Below are positions 11,214 through 24,615 of a stretch of DNA of 64,000 nucleotides, piece by piece. Made by a program: the position numbers and the translations under genes. The notes beneath the pieces were generated by a model. That model was given only the letters and a program-made list of their open reading frames with translations. It made no database searches and had not been told where the DNA came from. The stretch is from the NCBI RefSeq assembly GCF_002878395.1, contig NC_061114.1:165057448-165121447 (forward strand), written 5' to 3'. Numbering within the stretch: position 1 is the first letter of the stretch; each line of letters begins with the position of its first letter. This DNA is from Capsicum annuum (taxonomy: Eukaryota; Streptophyta; Magnoliopsida; Solanales; Solanaceae).

Positions 11214-13749
11214 ATATTACTACTAAAAGGAATTTCATCTGCAAAAGTCAATGGATAGGAAGATCACAAAGCTCAAAGGGATAAGATCTTAGGTCTGCAT
11301 GCTCCGAGCAAGACTCCCCTGGTAACCTCTAAGAAGAATAATGCTTCCAAGGTATTTTGCTACCACTATCCCTTTTTCAACCACCTTCCTTATTTCATTT
11401 CTCAAATAACCAAAACTCAACCTCAATAATCAACTAGTCTCCAACTAAATCGAGGATGGATAATGCACACAAATTCAAACCACAACATACTGATACCACA
11501 CCGATACCAGTACAACTAAGCAAAAACTCATCCCAGACAAAGGTAATCTAAGGTATGAATCATGTGACCAACTCCCATTATCCAAATATAACCTTCTTTT
11601 GTCTTTCGAAACCTACTATCTACTGCGTACCAAATTGAAAGTCATCTGAGTCCTATCCGTGCAACCTTATCACACTAAACTCACAGAACTGAAGCTAATC
11701 CACTAAAATCCATAATGGCCAACATAAGGATAAGCCATTAAGATGCTATGTGGACATTCAAATAGTGATGACCAATGTCTATAATTTGTACCAAAACTGC
11801 CAACAAATTCGAATGACTTTCAAAACTAATGCATTGGAGTCTAAATCACAAACACTTAAAACTGAATAATTTGCTCTAGGATGTCCCACCAACTTAGAAT
11901 AAAACCACGCTAAGACTAACCAAGCACATTACTTCTGTGGAGAAGACAATCTAGAATTCTAATGAATAAATAAAAATCAAGCTCAAGGGAAGAAGAAATC
12001 GTCATCAGTTGCCAAAGGGCTATCATTCGAACATCAATCAACTGTAATCATCCTTAACAAAAGAAGATCGAATAGGTAGACAAAGAGTAGGCTAAGCTAG
12101 TGTATCGGTGAAACCCCAACTAAGACAAATTTGAAAACAAAAATCACACCTAAGCTTTTTAACTCCCAGCTGAAATCTCAACACCAAAGCTAAATTGCTC
12201 GACCTAAACTATCTGAACCAATCCTATAGATGAGTACACATCCACATGACCAAAATCTATCATAACCCTCAATCCGCCATTCAAAAGAATCAAAACACCA
12301 AATCTTGAGCCAACAAGTCTTTAAAAAGGCTAAGCACCCAAGTCAACCTTACTATTAGAAATCAGGCATATCACCACTAGATCCTGTTAGATCAAAAATT
12401 GAATTGTAGTTGAGAAATAAAATCACAGTGAAGGAAAAACCACTAGCTGAAGTTACAAGCGATCAACTCTATATCTGCATGTGGGCATGAATCATCAAAG
12501 CATACCCAAGAACTCACCAAGGGTGCAAACCGCACTAGTGATAACCAAAACTTTAAAAAATTGGAGAAATGCAACCATAACCAAAACTGGTCAATCCAAT
12601 ACTCCATCTCAGAGATGAAGACCCGTAGGCACATATCACCAAGGAAAAACACTCCACTAAGTCTTTTTAGGCTGAACAAATATTTAAGTGAGGATTTCCT
12701 GAGTCTACCCATGTAAAACAACCTTAACCCAATTAAACCATGAATATCACAAAAGTATAGAGTTCACATCTTAACATTAATGCCAATGTCAAAACCACTG
12801 CCAGAAAAGGAACTAGGAAAATTAAGATGATGAATTCCCAATTATTCAACCTAAGAAGCGGTCATAGGAAAAGATCATCCATTACACTACCCTAAACTTT
12901 ACTGGAAGAAGAATTACATCAAGGCAAGAAAGGAGTATCCAACTCCACATTTATTAAAATCAAAGGTATCACCAGATGACAAACCCAACAAACCAAAAAG
13001 GCAAGTCCAATACCTCCCGACATCAATATGAAGACTACTACTAGGCAATAAAGTAGCTAAGTTGGAGGGATAAATCCCAAACTGGTCAACCTCAGAAATG
13101 AGCTATATAGAGAAGGATAGGCAATGCTGAAAATTCAGAAAACAAGAAGGCAAGTGCTATAATATCAACTAAAAAATGGGAAATATGACCAAATTGCTAA
13201 CTCTAAAACCATACTGAACTATAAAAGGCCAACCCACCTCCACTTTTATATCCCACTCAACAACCAATCTAACCTTACCAACAGTAGAGAAAAATGTCCA
13301 ACCTCACCTCACTACAAGAGAGAAAATCATCCGACTGAACTACATACCTAGGACAATGAACATGAATCGCAAGGAAAGAAATTATAACTAAATAATGCTA
13401 GTCTAGTCACCAATTAAGTAAGAATGAATCACATCAAAAAATGAATATAATAACAACAATAATAGAAATACTAGTATAAGATACAGGTGGTAATAAAAAA
13501 TGAAAAATCAATAACAAGTACCACTCGAGGGCCATAAGGAGGACACTATGCCAAGGTAAATAAGATGCCAACCCAAATGCTACACCTATAGGGAAATATC
13601 AATATTGATCCACTCTATCCATTACTAAAAGAAACTATCTACGGAGGTAGTCATATAATCATGAACTCTACACCAAGTCATGTAACAACTAATACAAACT
13701 TACCAAGGCACATAATCATCAATGGGTATAAAAACCCTAATTCACTCAA
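11214..13749 (-). mobile_element. Internal spacer of element E2, no pol recognised
   Basis: Between the E2 3' LTR and its gag, where protease, reverse transcriptase, RNase H and integrase should lie, I recognise none of their motifs in any frame. The sequence is AT-rich and mostly closed. The longest frame is 92 codons on the minus strand (12443-12721), hydrophobic and aromatic-rich, containing SEMEYWIDQFWLWLHF. I cannot assign it, and it may be chance. The arrangement (LTR, gag, long non-coding block, LTR) suggests a non-autonomous derivative that depended on proteins from intact relatives. Confidence 0.5.
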
Positions 13750-14889
13750 ATAAGAAGGTAAAGGTAGGAAAAAAAGGTGCACCTATGATAGTGGAAACCT
13801 GACATCATAAACCTGATATGCTTAATGGAGCATGATCTGAGCAGATCCAATCTCGGATTGAGCATCTAAATAACCAACTGAGGTAATAAGTGCATTGCCT
13901 CTAAATGAAGATGCCACAAAACTTAACACTGATCTAGATGAGGTGGATGACAAATAATCCAATGCCAGGGACACTCTCTGAACCTGTGAAAGGTTTTCTG
14001 CAGTCGTAACAAACCCTAACTAACCGATCAACCAAGATTGGGGACATTCCCTACTGAAATAAAAATCCTCCTCATGATCATAACATGTCTTAGGAGCTTT
14101 AGGCTAGCGAGGAAAATTTTCTTACTCTGTTTGAACAACCAACTCACATTGGGGTACTCCCTAGACTAATGACCAATCTTGTTACAACTAAAGCAAGATC
14201 CTAGAATACTCTGAGGTATTGCAACCAACATTCCACAATGGATGCCACTACCTAAAAATTAATAGTGAATACTCTGCAAGTTTTGACAAAAACTCTGCCC
14301 ACTATAACTACCATGAATAATCTGAGAGACACCTATAGCCTGAGATTTTATCTCTAATGGATTACTAATAGAACTGTCCTGATGACATGGCCTCTTACCG
14401 CCACCTCCATATGTCTTAATATATTCTATCTTTATAGTTTTGCATGGCCAACAACCTAAGGAAAAAAAACCCAACTACTACCGAATGCTTCAATTCTAAA
14501 TAGAGTGGCAAAGTTAATCCTATAATAAATCTATGCACCATCTCATAATATGAAGGATAAATTATAAAAGTATATCTGGCCCACTCAAATAACTCAATCT
14601 CATACTCTAAAATTGACAAGGAACCCTTTTGAACACCAACAAACCTTACTCTAGCTTGAAAACTGCTCAATGAACCGAACCTTATCTCTAGCAGTGAGGT
14701 ATCCATAAAAAGGCTCGAAATCCCTAATGTCAAATATTCAAAGGTTGACGCAGTCACAAACTCTATCAAAGCCTGGGTTGGCTCTAAATCCTTCGCCCTA
14801 CACTGATGATCTTCGATATTAACATTTGACTCCCTAGAAAAAAATGTTGAAGTCTCATCTGAATCTATTAATAAAATCATATCATACAT
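13750..14889 (-). pseudogene. Gag of element E2, degenerate
   Basis: Minus-strand gag. The likely start is the ATG at 14889, just after a leader ending in a T-rich stretch, the same layout as in elements A and B. The 157-codon open stretch 14416-14889 carries GVQKGSLSILEYEIELFEWARY and PSYYEMVHRFIIGL, the capsid region common to gypsy gag proteins (…ERVRRFV-GL… in relatives). A CCHC knuckle follows near 14150-14195 as CFSCNKIGH then a stop, with the last cysteine changed to tyrosine. The left boundary is approximate, where recognisable gag fades out. Confidence 0.75.
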
Positions 14890-15073
14890 CTAAAAAAATA
14901 GAGTCAAAGAATGTCCTGAAGGTTTATAAAAACATTGACACGATATGGAGTCATAAATATAATTTACTAAGAATGCATTGTAGCCTCCTCAAGATAGGAT
15001 ATAGACATCACCGCATCGATTTATGGGACTCTATTGGACACTTAGCTCTAGTATCAACACATTGGTAAACCTC

Positions 15074-15086
15074 AGCTCTAATACTA
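15074..15086 (-). other. Degenerate primer binding site of element E2
   Basis: AGCTCTAATACTA on the plus strand corresponds to AGCTCTGATACCA with two changes, so it is an initiator-Met-tRNA primer site next to the LTR start near 15090. A second similar word, AGCTCTAGTATCAA, lies 27 bases to the left (from 15045), perhaps a local duplication. Confidence 0.7.
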
Positions 15087-15089
15087 ATT

Positions 15090-18000
15090 TTTCATGATCC
15101 AATTTCTCAGGTCATGATGGCACCTACCATAACCCACCGGTAGGTAAGCTACCCATAATTCAAAATAGCTAGTAATAGACTATCCAAAGAAATAGATGAA
15201 AATAGCAAAATAAATATGATAAAATGCCCAATATATATAAAATAATCACAAAACCTGGTGGAATCAATACAAGATATTCTAATACAATATGAGTACGAAG
15301 TCAAATATTGAATAAATACACGTACAATCTATCTCTGAATATAACATAGAGATCATTCTAATCCAAATAAGGGAGAGTAGTAATGCTTTGAAAGTCAAGA
15401 GCTCACCCCAAATCTTTGATCTATGGATGCTCTACATGATGCACACACCAACTGCTAGAACTTGTACTATGATCCGCAGACTGCAGAAGTATAGTATGAA
15501 TACCAAACACGTGGCATTCAGTGGGCAACTAACTTCATAAAGTCAAAAATAGGAATAAGTTAAAATGCATGATAATTTTTTCCTATGGATATGAAATGCA
15601 TGACTTTAATAAATAAATATTAGGGAAGCACCATAAAGTCTATTTTAATGATATTTTCTTCTCGAGGCCTTCTAAATTAAATCATGGAGAGGAAGAGATA
15701 AGAGGGCATTATATGGCTCATAAAAAAGGATCAATTTTCTATAACTACCTACTAAACTCCAAAGACAATGCAGATATATGTAATATACAAATCAAGGATA
15801 TAAACTATAGGCATTTGTCTAGGAATCTAACTTAAAAGAACTAGAGAGGCAATAAGGATAAACTATCTTATTCTAGTCGTATTCTTGAACTAAAGTACTA
15901 TGTCAAATATCACTAGCCGATATTTAAATAAAGAGTGAAAGAAGGATATATAATAGTATACAAGGCAAATAAATACATATATAGTATGAATAATCAAGGA
16001 AGAGAGGAATATACAATAATACCATATCTAGATATATGTATGTACATATAGGTATACAAGGCTAACTCAAAGGTAACAACCTAAGGTAGCCAACCTAACC
16101 TTTTTAGGGAATCCTAACTAAGTAAGGAAGCTAATCCTAGTATGAGCAGGGCCTGTAGTCAAAGTGTCTAACCATAACTGCAATGTCCATAATACAATTT
16201 TTCATAAAAAGAAAAAAAATGTGAATAATATCTCTAACCTTAGTTCCAGTCTGTAATCAACATACCATGAACTAACTATCACAACAATAATAAAGTAACT
16301 GAATAGTCTGGACAAACAATACCTAACTAGGGGCCGCTAAATCCAAAAGTTTCAATCAACACTCACAAACAACAATAATAGCCTACACCTATGCAATCCC
16401 CCATAAGATTGATAGATATAAGCACCAAATAACATACTGGTGATAGGCAATACATAAGAATGAATCAATACAAAGTAAATCCATAGTACCACAACTAATT
16501 CAAGTGTCATAACATACCAAGGCTATACACTTCCTCCAGCTTAACAGCTTGCAAAGGCAGGGACTACAGAGACCTCTCTTCTTCGATAAGACAACTCGCG
16601 AATGAAGGGGCACTAGGATATTTGGGAATATCTATATACACTTACCCGATCTTGATTTAGGATTTCTAATTATCATCATCAATCTACTTTGTCCAGTACC
16701 ACAGAGATGTATATATATATAATAAATGCACTAACTCAAATAGTGGCTAAAAGAGTGTAAGTCTGTAAATCCAGTGTTCGAGATAAACTTCTAGACTAAA
16801 TCATCATAAAAGTATAGAAAGGGTTAGAATCCCTCATGATTGAAGTGAATTTTAGTCGTAAAAGAATAGATAAACCATGGACCAAAATCAATCTCGATCT
16901 AATTTCTTAAACATCCTTTATAGTTCCAAAATCTCACAATCATCCATTAAGATGGTATAATTTCCAGTATAAAAGAATCTATTTTAAAAGTAGATAGTTA
17001 GAATGGTTTCCTTTTTTAGAAAAATAGTAAAATTATGATTTTAGTTGGAATCGTTCCACTAAGTTAGCATGAATATACCAAAATCTATTCATGAAATCAC
17101 CATTATTCAAACAGTACAATCATAAGGGGCTAAGCTTCTATAGACTAGAGTCACGTCCTTTATAATAATAGGATACTCACTTGGACTCCAACTGTTATCA
17201 TAACCACTACCTTTCTCCCAACAGTATATAACTAGAATAATGCTAACACTATAATTTGGGGAAACTATGATCCAATCCACCAAGTCAAATAGTAAACCTT
17301 ATACTAAGGGATACTTAGCATCTTATACTCAACAAGCTTATGGTCAAGGGTGATAGGCTTTTAGTGCTATAAAAAGAATTTCATCTTAAGGCTCAGTTTG
17401 CCCTTCTATCCCCAAACTCCTGAATTAAGCTAAGTCAAGATAATTTAGTCATAACCTTGTTCTATCATACCATTCTAGCATGTATTCTATACTACACATT
17501 ATCTTATGAAGAAGAGTACACTGAAGCTTACCTCAATATAGAACCACGATTCTTGAGTTGTCCACAAATCACTTGCCTTTTTTCCATGATCCCAAAACAT
17601 AATCATGTTGTTAAAATAGTAATATACAGTCATTAGGAGTAAAACCAAACCCATATTTTTAAATAAAGGTCAAGACAGAATATGGGTCAAGAACAGGCCC
17701 ACAAGGTTAAAAATGAAAATAAAAAATGAAATCCGTCATAAGTCCCCTCAAAGGACAAGAAATATGTGCTCAGAAGTTGAGCTTAAATGGTGTATAAATT
17801 GGGCCCAAATTAGCCCCTAAGGTCTAAGGATTTATAGATCTAATTTCTAAGAATTTACAATGAAATGGGATGGAAACTAATGAGGAATATAATGGGAAAT
17901 GACCAAGGAGTGTTAGGATAACTTACCTTAGCTTTAATGGTTGATTCCTCACTCTTTCCCTCTCTTCAACTCCCAAAAATGGTGGGAAATAGTAGAGAAA

Positions 18001-18779
18001 ATGTTGAAAAAATTAAATGAAGAAAGGGGATTTAAAAATCCCCAAGTGCCACCAAAGAAATCACTTGTCCTCTTAAGCGGTTAGTTCATGGAATGTGGAC
18101 ACTACTAAATCGGTCTTCTGGCCGCTAAAGCAATGTTCGCTAAAGTGGACATTGATCGCTTAAGCTATCCTCAACCAAATAGCATAGGCTGCTAAAGCGA
18201 CCCAATGTCACTAAAATGACTGCCTCTTAATTGAACAAAGGTCTGCTTTACCGGTTGCACTAAGTGGTGCCATTCACCAGATTTTGCTAAGACTAAGTGG
18301 ACTTTGAATGGGTGTTCAGGATTCGATCAGAACTTCGTGCGTGTAAATGAACTGTGCTACCATATCAAATTCGATATTTCGGACTCAATGTAATCTTAAC
18401 TTTCATTTTATATCATCTTGACTAAATATGGGACCTACACCTATAGTTTTATTTTATATATAATCAACCCAATAGCCCAAAATGAGTTTGAAAACCTTGG
18501 GACCTGAACCAAAGATCCCTCTAGCCTAAAATCAATATTTCATAGCTAATGGATCTATTGAAATTCTCATCCAAGGTTGTTTACTAAGAGTTTTTGTATG
18601 AGACCAATTTACTAACAATAAAGGCTCCAAAGTAGGAAAATGAGCCTAAAACCCAAATGAGCTATCCAATAACTGCATCGATAGTTCTAGTAACTCATAA
18701 ATGACTGTAGCTGCTTTGGGAAGGCTTAAAACATTGGCAACATGCATAAATAGAGGAAATGACCTAAAGGGTCACTATA
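15090..18779 (-). mobile_element. Complete family E LTR (5' LTR of element E2), 3.7 kb
   Basis: The left edge TTTCATGATCC-AATTTCTCAGGTCATGATGG is the decayed form of the TGTCATGACCC opening of a common Solanaceae chromovirus LTR. The right edge is GGGTCACTATAC. The primer site and gag at its left show it is the 5' LTR of a minus-strand element. Known landmarks inside are AGAGCTCACCCC at 15400, the GTGGCATTCAGTGGGC tag at 15510, and a cluster of CGCTTAAG/GCTAAAGCGA words at 18040-18310. The stretch 15540-16900 is plain AT-rich LTR with no gene. The sequence to the right belongs to another element (G). Confidence 0.75.
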
Positions 18780-19107
18780 CCCTCTTGGACTAACCCATTA
18801 GAACCTAATCACAAATGCCACAAAGTATATATCCTCAAACTGAAGATTTTGAACCTAATTCAACAAGGTATATCGATCCTCAACACTGGCAATAATCCTC
18901 CTGGGGTGTAAAATATCAAGTCACACCTTTAAGTTGACTAAATACTGAATGTCCAAAGACAATTGCTACTCCAAAAGTAAAATGAAGGCCAAGCTACCCA
19001 TACTCACCACCTTTCGACTCAAGGCATCTGCTACCACATTTACCTTACCTAAATGGTATAAAATAGAGATATCATAGTCCTTTAGAAACTTAATCCACCT
19101 ATGTTAT
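18780..19107 (-). pseudogene. Gypsy RNase H end and linker (element G), left piece
   Basis: The minus strand gives the C-terminal part of the RNase H domain: [19 protein letters not shown] then [11 protein letters not shown]. This is followed by the linker toward integrase (VSMGSLAF and onward), with stops. VVADALSRK is the hallmark end of gypsy RNase H, which removes RNA from the RNA-DNA hybrid during reverse transcription. The reading continues across the inserted solo LTR at 19108-22736 into 22742. Integrase is absent on the left, where the E LTR begins instead. Confidence 0.75.
19103..19107. repeat. Target site duplication GTTAT, left
   Basis: GTTAT directly precedes the TG of the solo LTR and is repeated exactly at 22737-22741. 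Confidence 0.9.
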
Positions 19108-19875
19108 TGTAATGCCCTGATTCTCATGAACCGGAACGCCACACGGTGCCCGTGACCCCGAGGGACCACAAGCTAACCCTTCACTGATATCCGTATCTGT
19201 TCACTACATAATATAATACGATAAATACAGAAACTGGCTAAATCTGGCCATAAGGTTCAAACATCTAAATATATAGTACTGAAAACTAACTATCAATACA
19301 TCTATCTGAAAAGCCTCTACACTATCTGAACTATGGAGTTGAAGGGACAATTCCCCAACTAACTCCGTCTACTACAATCACCAAAACACTGAAATAGAAT
19401 ATCCTCGAATGATGAGGACTCACTACTGCACCCACTGCTACAAGATCTGACAGCTAAATATACTTTGAATCTAGCTCTTCTGAACCTATGGTGGGGAAAG
19501 CACCATAGCGCGAATGCATCAGTACAAAGAATGTACCAAGTATACAAGGATAGGGTAAGGTAAAATATAAGGCTTATGCATAAACATAACAATCTGAATA
19601 ATATGTATTCGCTAGAATAAACATATATAGAAACTCTGCAGTTACCAATTTTGAAACATGTCTGATCAACAATACACACATGGATGCATAAAGTACAACT
19701 GAAATCATCATGACACTGAATGTTACATTTTGAACGCTGACACCCAAAAATAACAATACTGACAATAAGATACTGAGTATCTGAAGCTACAAGAGCTAAC
19801 ATCTGTACTTATCCATACTAAGAAATCAGATAACTGATACTACTAATATTTGATATTCAAATTCACTAACTCCAA

Positions 19876-20035
19876 AACACTGAACAACTAAATCTGAGAT
19901 CAACCCTTATCTAGCAGGAAGTCTCTAGAACACTGAACAACTGAATCTGAGATCAACCCTCATCTAGCAGGAAGTCTCTAGAACACTGAACAACTGAATC
20001 TGAGATCAACCCTCATCTAGCAGAAAGTCTTTGTA
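19876..20035. repeat. 53-bp tandem repeat, 3 units, inside solo LTR
   Basis: AACACTGAACAACT begins at 19876, 19929 and 19982, each followed by a GAGATCAACCC-ATCTAGCAGGAAGTCTCT block. A further diverged half-unit (GAGAGCAACCCTCATCTCAC) lies at 20070-20100. Units 1-3 are nearly identical, so this expansion is younger than the LTR. Confidence 0.9.
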
Positions 20036-22214
20036 CTCAACGATAATGATAATGGGTAAATAAGTTTGAGAGCAACCCTCATCTCACAGGAAGTCTCTCT
20101 ACTCAATGATAATGATAGCAATACTGGGAGGCCTGTATCTGACAGCCTCAACTTCTGCACATTAATTGAGTTCTTTTCTGAGACTGTTACTGAAACTATG
20201 GGAGTGATCATTTAACCGACATGCCCCACTTACCATAAGTGGGATCCAACCTATACCCCAGCTGGAAGGGTGTCAATATCGCGCCACCAGTAAAGACAAC
20301 TACATAGGACCCTCTACTATCAGGACCTCAAATGAGAATGGTGAGACCCTCTACCGTAGGACAACCACCTCATCTAATCCTCTATTCGTAGGATAGATGT
20401 CTCAACCTATGCTGGCAACGTAGTTCTGGAGCATAAGGATTGCTACCAGGAATCAAACCCTCTACTTGCAGGAATGTTCCCATCCTTAGCTTGCTCGGTG
20501 CTGAATCCTACTCCCAACTGAAAGACACTTAACCGGCTCTTAACTGTACTTAACTAAACTAAATATGTTCTCACATTATGATACTTTATCAATATGACAG
20601 AGTTCGCTTGATTTCTTTCTCTGATGAAGTATTTCTAAATGCCACTTACTTTTAAGATAAGCTTACTATCTCACAAAATGTACAGAGGTCTGTAACGGAG
20701 TGAATTGATATGTAAGATTTCAGAGCTTCATGGCCCGAGTATTCGATAAAGAATGATTTTTGAGATTATTGAGTTTTCCCCAAGTTTTGAAACTAACCGA
20801 GAGTTCATTGTTCATCGCTCGATTGAGATTACCGTGAAACTGACTCGACTCTAGACCAGCAGACTATTTCAGCCATACGTACCCCCAGCATACAATAGCA
20901 TAAAGTAACACAAGATAGATAACTCATACACAACATGCCCATAGGCTATCATACGCAACACATAATTGAGGACTTCACACTTAGCAAATCAAATGGCCTC
21001 ATTTCTCCATATAAGCATCCAATCGAACACGTGGGGAGCATGCTTTGGGTCCACAGCAAATACTACGCACAAACATCATAGTTACCTCAATAATTCATCA
21101 TGGCATTCCATCATACACCCACAACGCACCACAAATTCAAGGAAATCAACTATCCATAGGAACAAAGCATGAATTTATCTTTTAAGACCTAATGAACCAC
21201 AATGCATAGTTTCCTATTCTCTTAAATATTTTATCAAACATATGGTAGACATAATTTAAGCATATGGATATGGCATGAAATCATAACTTGGATAACAAAC
21301 ATGTCAAATACTTAATTCTTCTTCACATAGGCATTTTAGCAATCACCTTACATGCACCATTTAGGGCATAGGTTTAATGCTCAATTTCATGTACCACAAC
21401 ACCATCATCCTTCAACTTCAACATCCATATTTCTCAATTCACAATCCAACTCACATTTAGAAAATTTTGACATATCAATCAATAATAGGGATATATAATT
21501 CCCAATAACAATTATCAAGTCATAACAATGAAATAATGGAATAATAGTATAAATCAAGGCTTAACAATTTAAATCATCATATATTCATAATCAATTAATT
21601 TTGGACCTAATATGTTATAAAAACAAAATCTCTAGTCTCTTAGGTATTTTCACAAACACCTTACATGTACTTCTTAGGCATAGGTGGATTCATCGAGATT
21701 ACAAGTATTCAATCACCCATTTCATATATTTATACATCACACACCACCATAGTTTCCACAAATGTACAAAGATCCCTTCTTGGATATCATCAACTTCAAC
21801 AACATAATCACCAACCATCACAAAAATACTACACACATATACTTCAACCAACACACATAATCATCCCACACATATATCTCAACCATCATGTGAATAATAC
21901 ACACATACACAATGAAAATTTATAAATTATATTCATATATATATATAAACACATGTATCTTGAGCCTTTGAAAAAGGATTCGTGGGCTCTATGGACGAAA
22001 AGATCCCATAGATAAACACTTGCATACCTTAGATTTCATAGTCGAAGAGATTGACGGAAGCAATTCGCGAAGCGAAGCCTTGAATCTATTTTCCCCCAAT
22101 TGGAACCCTAACCCTAACTCCTCTTCTTCTATATGTATATATATGCATATATTTTGAGAGAGAGATATAAGAAAAATGAGAGAAAATGAATGGCAATTCT
22201 CAGCTCAAAGGGGG

Positions 22215-22224
22215 TATATATATA
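22215..22224 (-). promoter_or_regulatory. TATA-like box of family F LTR
   Basis: On the minus strand CCCTATATATATACCCC is a typical plant TATA context, located about 520 bases from the 3' end of the minus-strand LTR. The role is inferred. Confidence 0.4.
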
Positions 22225-22736
22225 GGGTTACCATAATGGAAAATGACCAAAATACCTTTAAAAATCAATTAATGTCAAATCTGCCCTTCAGTGATCTATC
22301 CGATAGGCTGAAGTAAATTGGCCATAACTTTTTAATCCAATGTCCACATTGGATGAAACCAATTTCATTGGAAAGAAGACTCTCAGGGTTTCCTTTGATA
22401 TATAGCAACTCACACAGTTCATTATGTACAAGGAGTTATGATTATTTGAAGTTGACCAAAAAAATTGCCTGCAGTATTTTTTTTCTTTCCTGCACATTTT
22501 ACTGTTCACAGTTCGATCGGAATGGTCATAGTTTGATCGGAATGGTCGTAACTCATCGCTCGAGTGTCCGTTTTGGTTTATCCACATATCTTTGGAAAGA
22601 TTATTCGATGCTCTAGGAAATGGTGGGTCGAAATCCAAGAAATGACACACAGAAAAATTATAAATCATTCTCAAAGATAGGATCCCAACACATTTACGCA
22701 CAAAACTTCAATGAAAATTTTTTTCGGGGTATTATA

Positions 22737-22741
22737 GTTAT
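22737..22741. repeat. Target site duplication GTTAT, right
   Basis: Exact copy of 19103-19107, directly after the LTR end. Confidence 0.9.
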
Positions 22742-24615
22742 CTCAAATTAATCTCCTGTTGAGTCATAATATATTGAAAACTATGATGGTCGGTAAATAT
22801 CTCACAATGAACACCATACAAGTAATGCCTATAAATTTTAAGAGGAAAAACTACATTTACTAACACTAAATCATGAGGGCGGTAGTTGCACTCGTGCACC
22901 TTTAACTATCTCAATGCATATGTAGTAACTCAACCCCACTACATCAAAAAAATACTCCAAAACAACACTAGAAACATCACAATACATAGTGAATCCCTTT
23001 TCTTCAACTAGAGAGAAAGCCCTTGGGATTCAAAAAACTTAACTCATACTCATCGAACCACTAAAACTGAACCTCCCTCCTTATTAATTTGGTCATAGGC
23101 ACTGTAATAGTACCAAACCTTACTATAAACCGTCTATATTAGCCTTCCAAACTAATAAAAGTGCAAACTTAGTTAGAGATATTGGCCTAGCACAATCATG
23201 AATAGCCTTAGTCTTTGTTGCATCTAGTATAGTCCTTACCTTGGATACCACATGCCACAATAATGCTAAGACTCAATCCAGAACTTTCACTTTGATAATT
23301 GGCATAAAGTCGCTAATCTATCAAAGTTTGGAGCACAATATATAAATACTACTCATGCTCCTTTCTACTCCTTGAATAAACAAGGATATCATCAATGAAA
23401 ATAATCATGAAAGAGTTCAAATAAGGCCTAAAAATGTAGTCCATCAAGTCCATGAACACTGCTTGGCCATTTTTCAATCCAAAAAGCATTACCAAAAACT
23501 CATAATGGACATAGTGAGTCCTGAATGCTGTCTTAAGGACATCCTATGCCTAAATCCTTAATTAGTGGTAACAATATCTCAAGTCAGACTTAGAAAAAAA
23601 ATATCATACCCTAAAGTTGGTCAAATAAATTATTAATATGAGTCATAAGATACTTATTCTTCACTATTACCTTATTCAACTACCTGTATTCAAAACACAT
23701 ATACACAGAACCATCTTTTTTCTTTACAAACAAGACAAAAGCACCCCAAGCTGATGCTTTTAGCCTAATAAACCCTTACCTTGAAGATCTTGAAGTTGAG
23801 AATTTAGATTCTTAAGCTTAACTCAATCCATATGGTAAGGTTCCATGAAAATAGGTTGAGTTCTTAACTAAAGATCAATAGCAAACTCAATATCACGCTT
23901 AGGAGAAAGGCTAGGTAGGTCGGTAGGGAAAATATTAAAAAACTTATAAATAATAAAGATAAAATCAAGTGAAGGACTAACTTCACTAATATCCTTATCA
24001 TAAGTGAGATAAGACTCACAATCCCTTGATACTAGTCTCCTAGATTAAACATAAGAACTAATCCTTGCCGGTTTGTAGCTAAAAAATACCCCGACCACAT
24101 AACCAAGGGTACTCAAGCATGGATAAGGTAATGATCTTGGAAAAATAGTCCAAGAATGCATGAAAGAGGGATAACTAGTCCATACCCAGAATCATATAAA
24201 TATCCACCTTGTCTAATACAAAAAGTTCAACCTGAAAATCAAAACCATCAAATAGTCATAACACATGATCTATAAACCTGATCCACTGCTAAAACATCTC
24301 TCACAAAAGTAGATACACAAATTGGCATAGATAACGGCTCCTAAGACAACTCTAACTACAATGCATAATAAGTAGGAACATATTAAGAAATGGATCCCAA
24401 ATCAAATAAAATAATAACTTGCTAATGATATACTAAAATTAGACCCGTAATAAAAACTTTTAAAGACTCTACTTTTGGCCAGCCAGGTACCTCATACAAT
24501 TGACCACATCCACCTCTGGACTAGGTACTTGACCAACTACCTATCCTACTTGCTTAAGGACCTTCTTAAGAACCCCGAAGACCACCCTTGTGACCTTGTA
24601 CACCACCTCTAGTTG
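22742..24615 (-). pseudogene. Gypsy pol remnant (element G): RNase H, reverse transcriptase, protease, gag end
   Basis: Reading the minus strand from 24615 down, these appear in turn. First is a glycine-rich gag tail (RGGV, GGLRGS) and protease remnants (24370-24490, ending ITGLILVY). Then comes the start of reverse transcriptase near 23850-23990 (FFNIFPTDLPSLSPKRDIEFAIDL). The palm is at 23330-23560, with [23 protein letters not shown] and the catalytic FMIIFIDDI, in which both aspartates are kept. RNase H remnants run to 22742 and continue at 19107. Stops and frameshifts are frequent. The remnant is cut at 24615 by the insertion of element A; its gag start is not visible elsewhere in the window. 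Confidence 0.8.

Larger units (their letters stand above)
19108..22736 (-). mobile_element. Solo LTR of family F, 3.6 kb
   Basis: The segment starts TGTAATGCCCTG and ends GGGGTATTATA, the family F termini, and is bracketed by identical GTTAT duplications. The flanks join to restore one continuous RNase H sequence, so this is a simple insertion followed by LTR-LTR recombination. It shares CACACGGTGCCC, GTAGTTCTGGAGCATAAGG and GCTCGGTGCTGAATCC with the F LTR at 7190-9758. It also contains a 53-bp repeat and a TATA-like run. The longest frame inside, 137 codons on the minus strand at 22288-22701, has no recognisable domain and lies in the U5 end; I do not call it a gene. Confidence 0.9.

Noticed and set aside
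12443..12721. 92-codon frame as a definite gene
   Set aside because: No homology I can name and no conserved partner in the window; kept only as an unexplained point in the E2 spacer.
22288..22701. 137-codon minus-strand frame as a possible gene
   Set aside because: It lies wholly inside a solo LTR, has no recognisable domain, and overlaps an 87-codon frame on the other strand.
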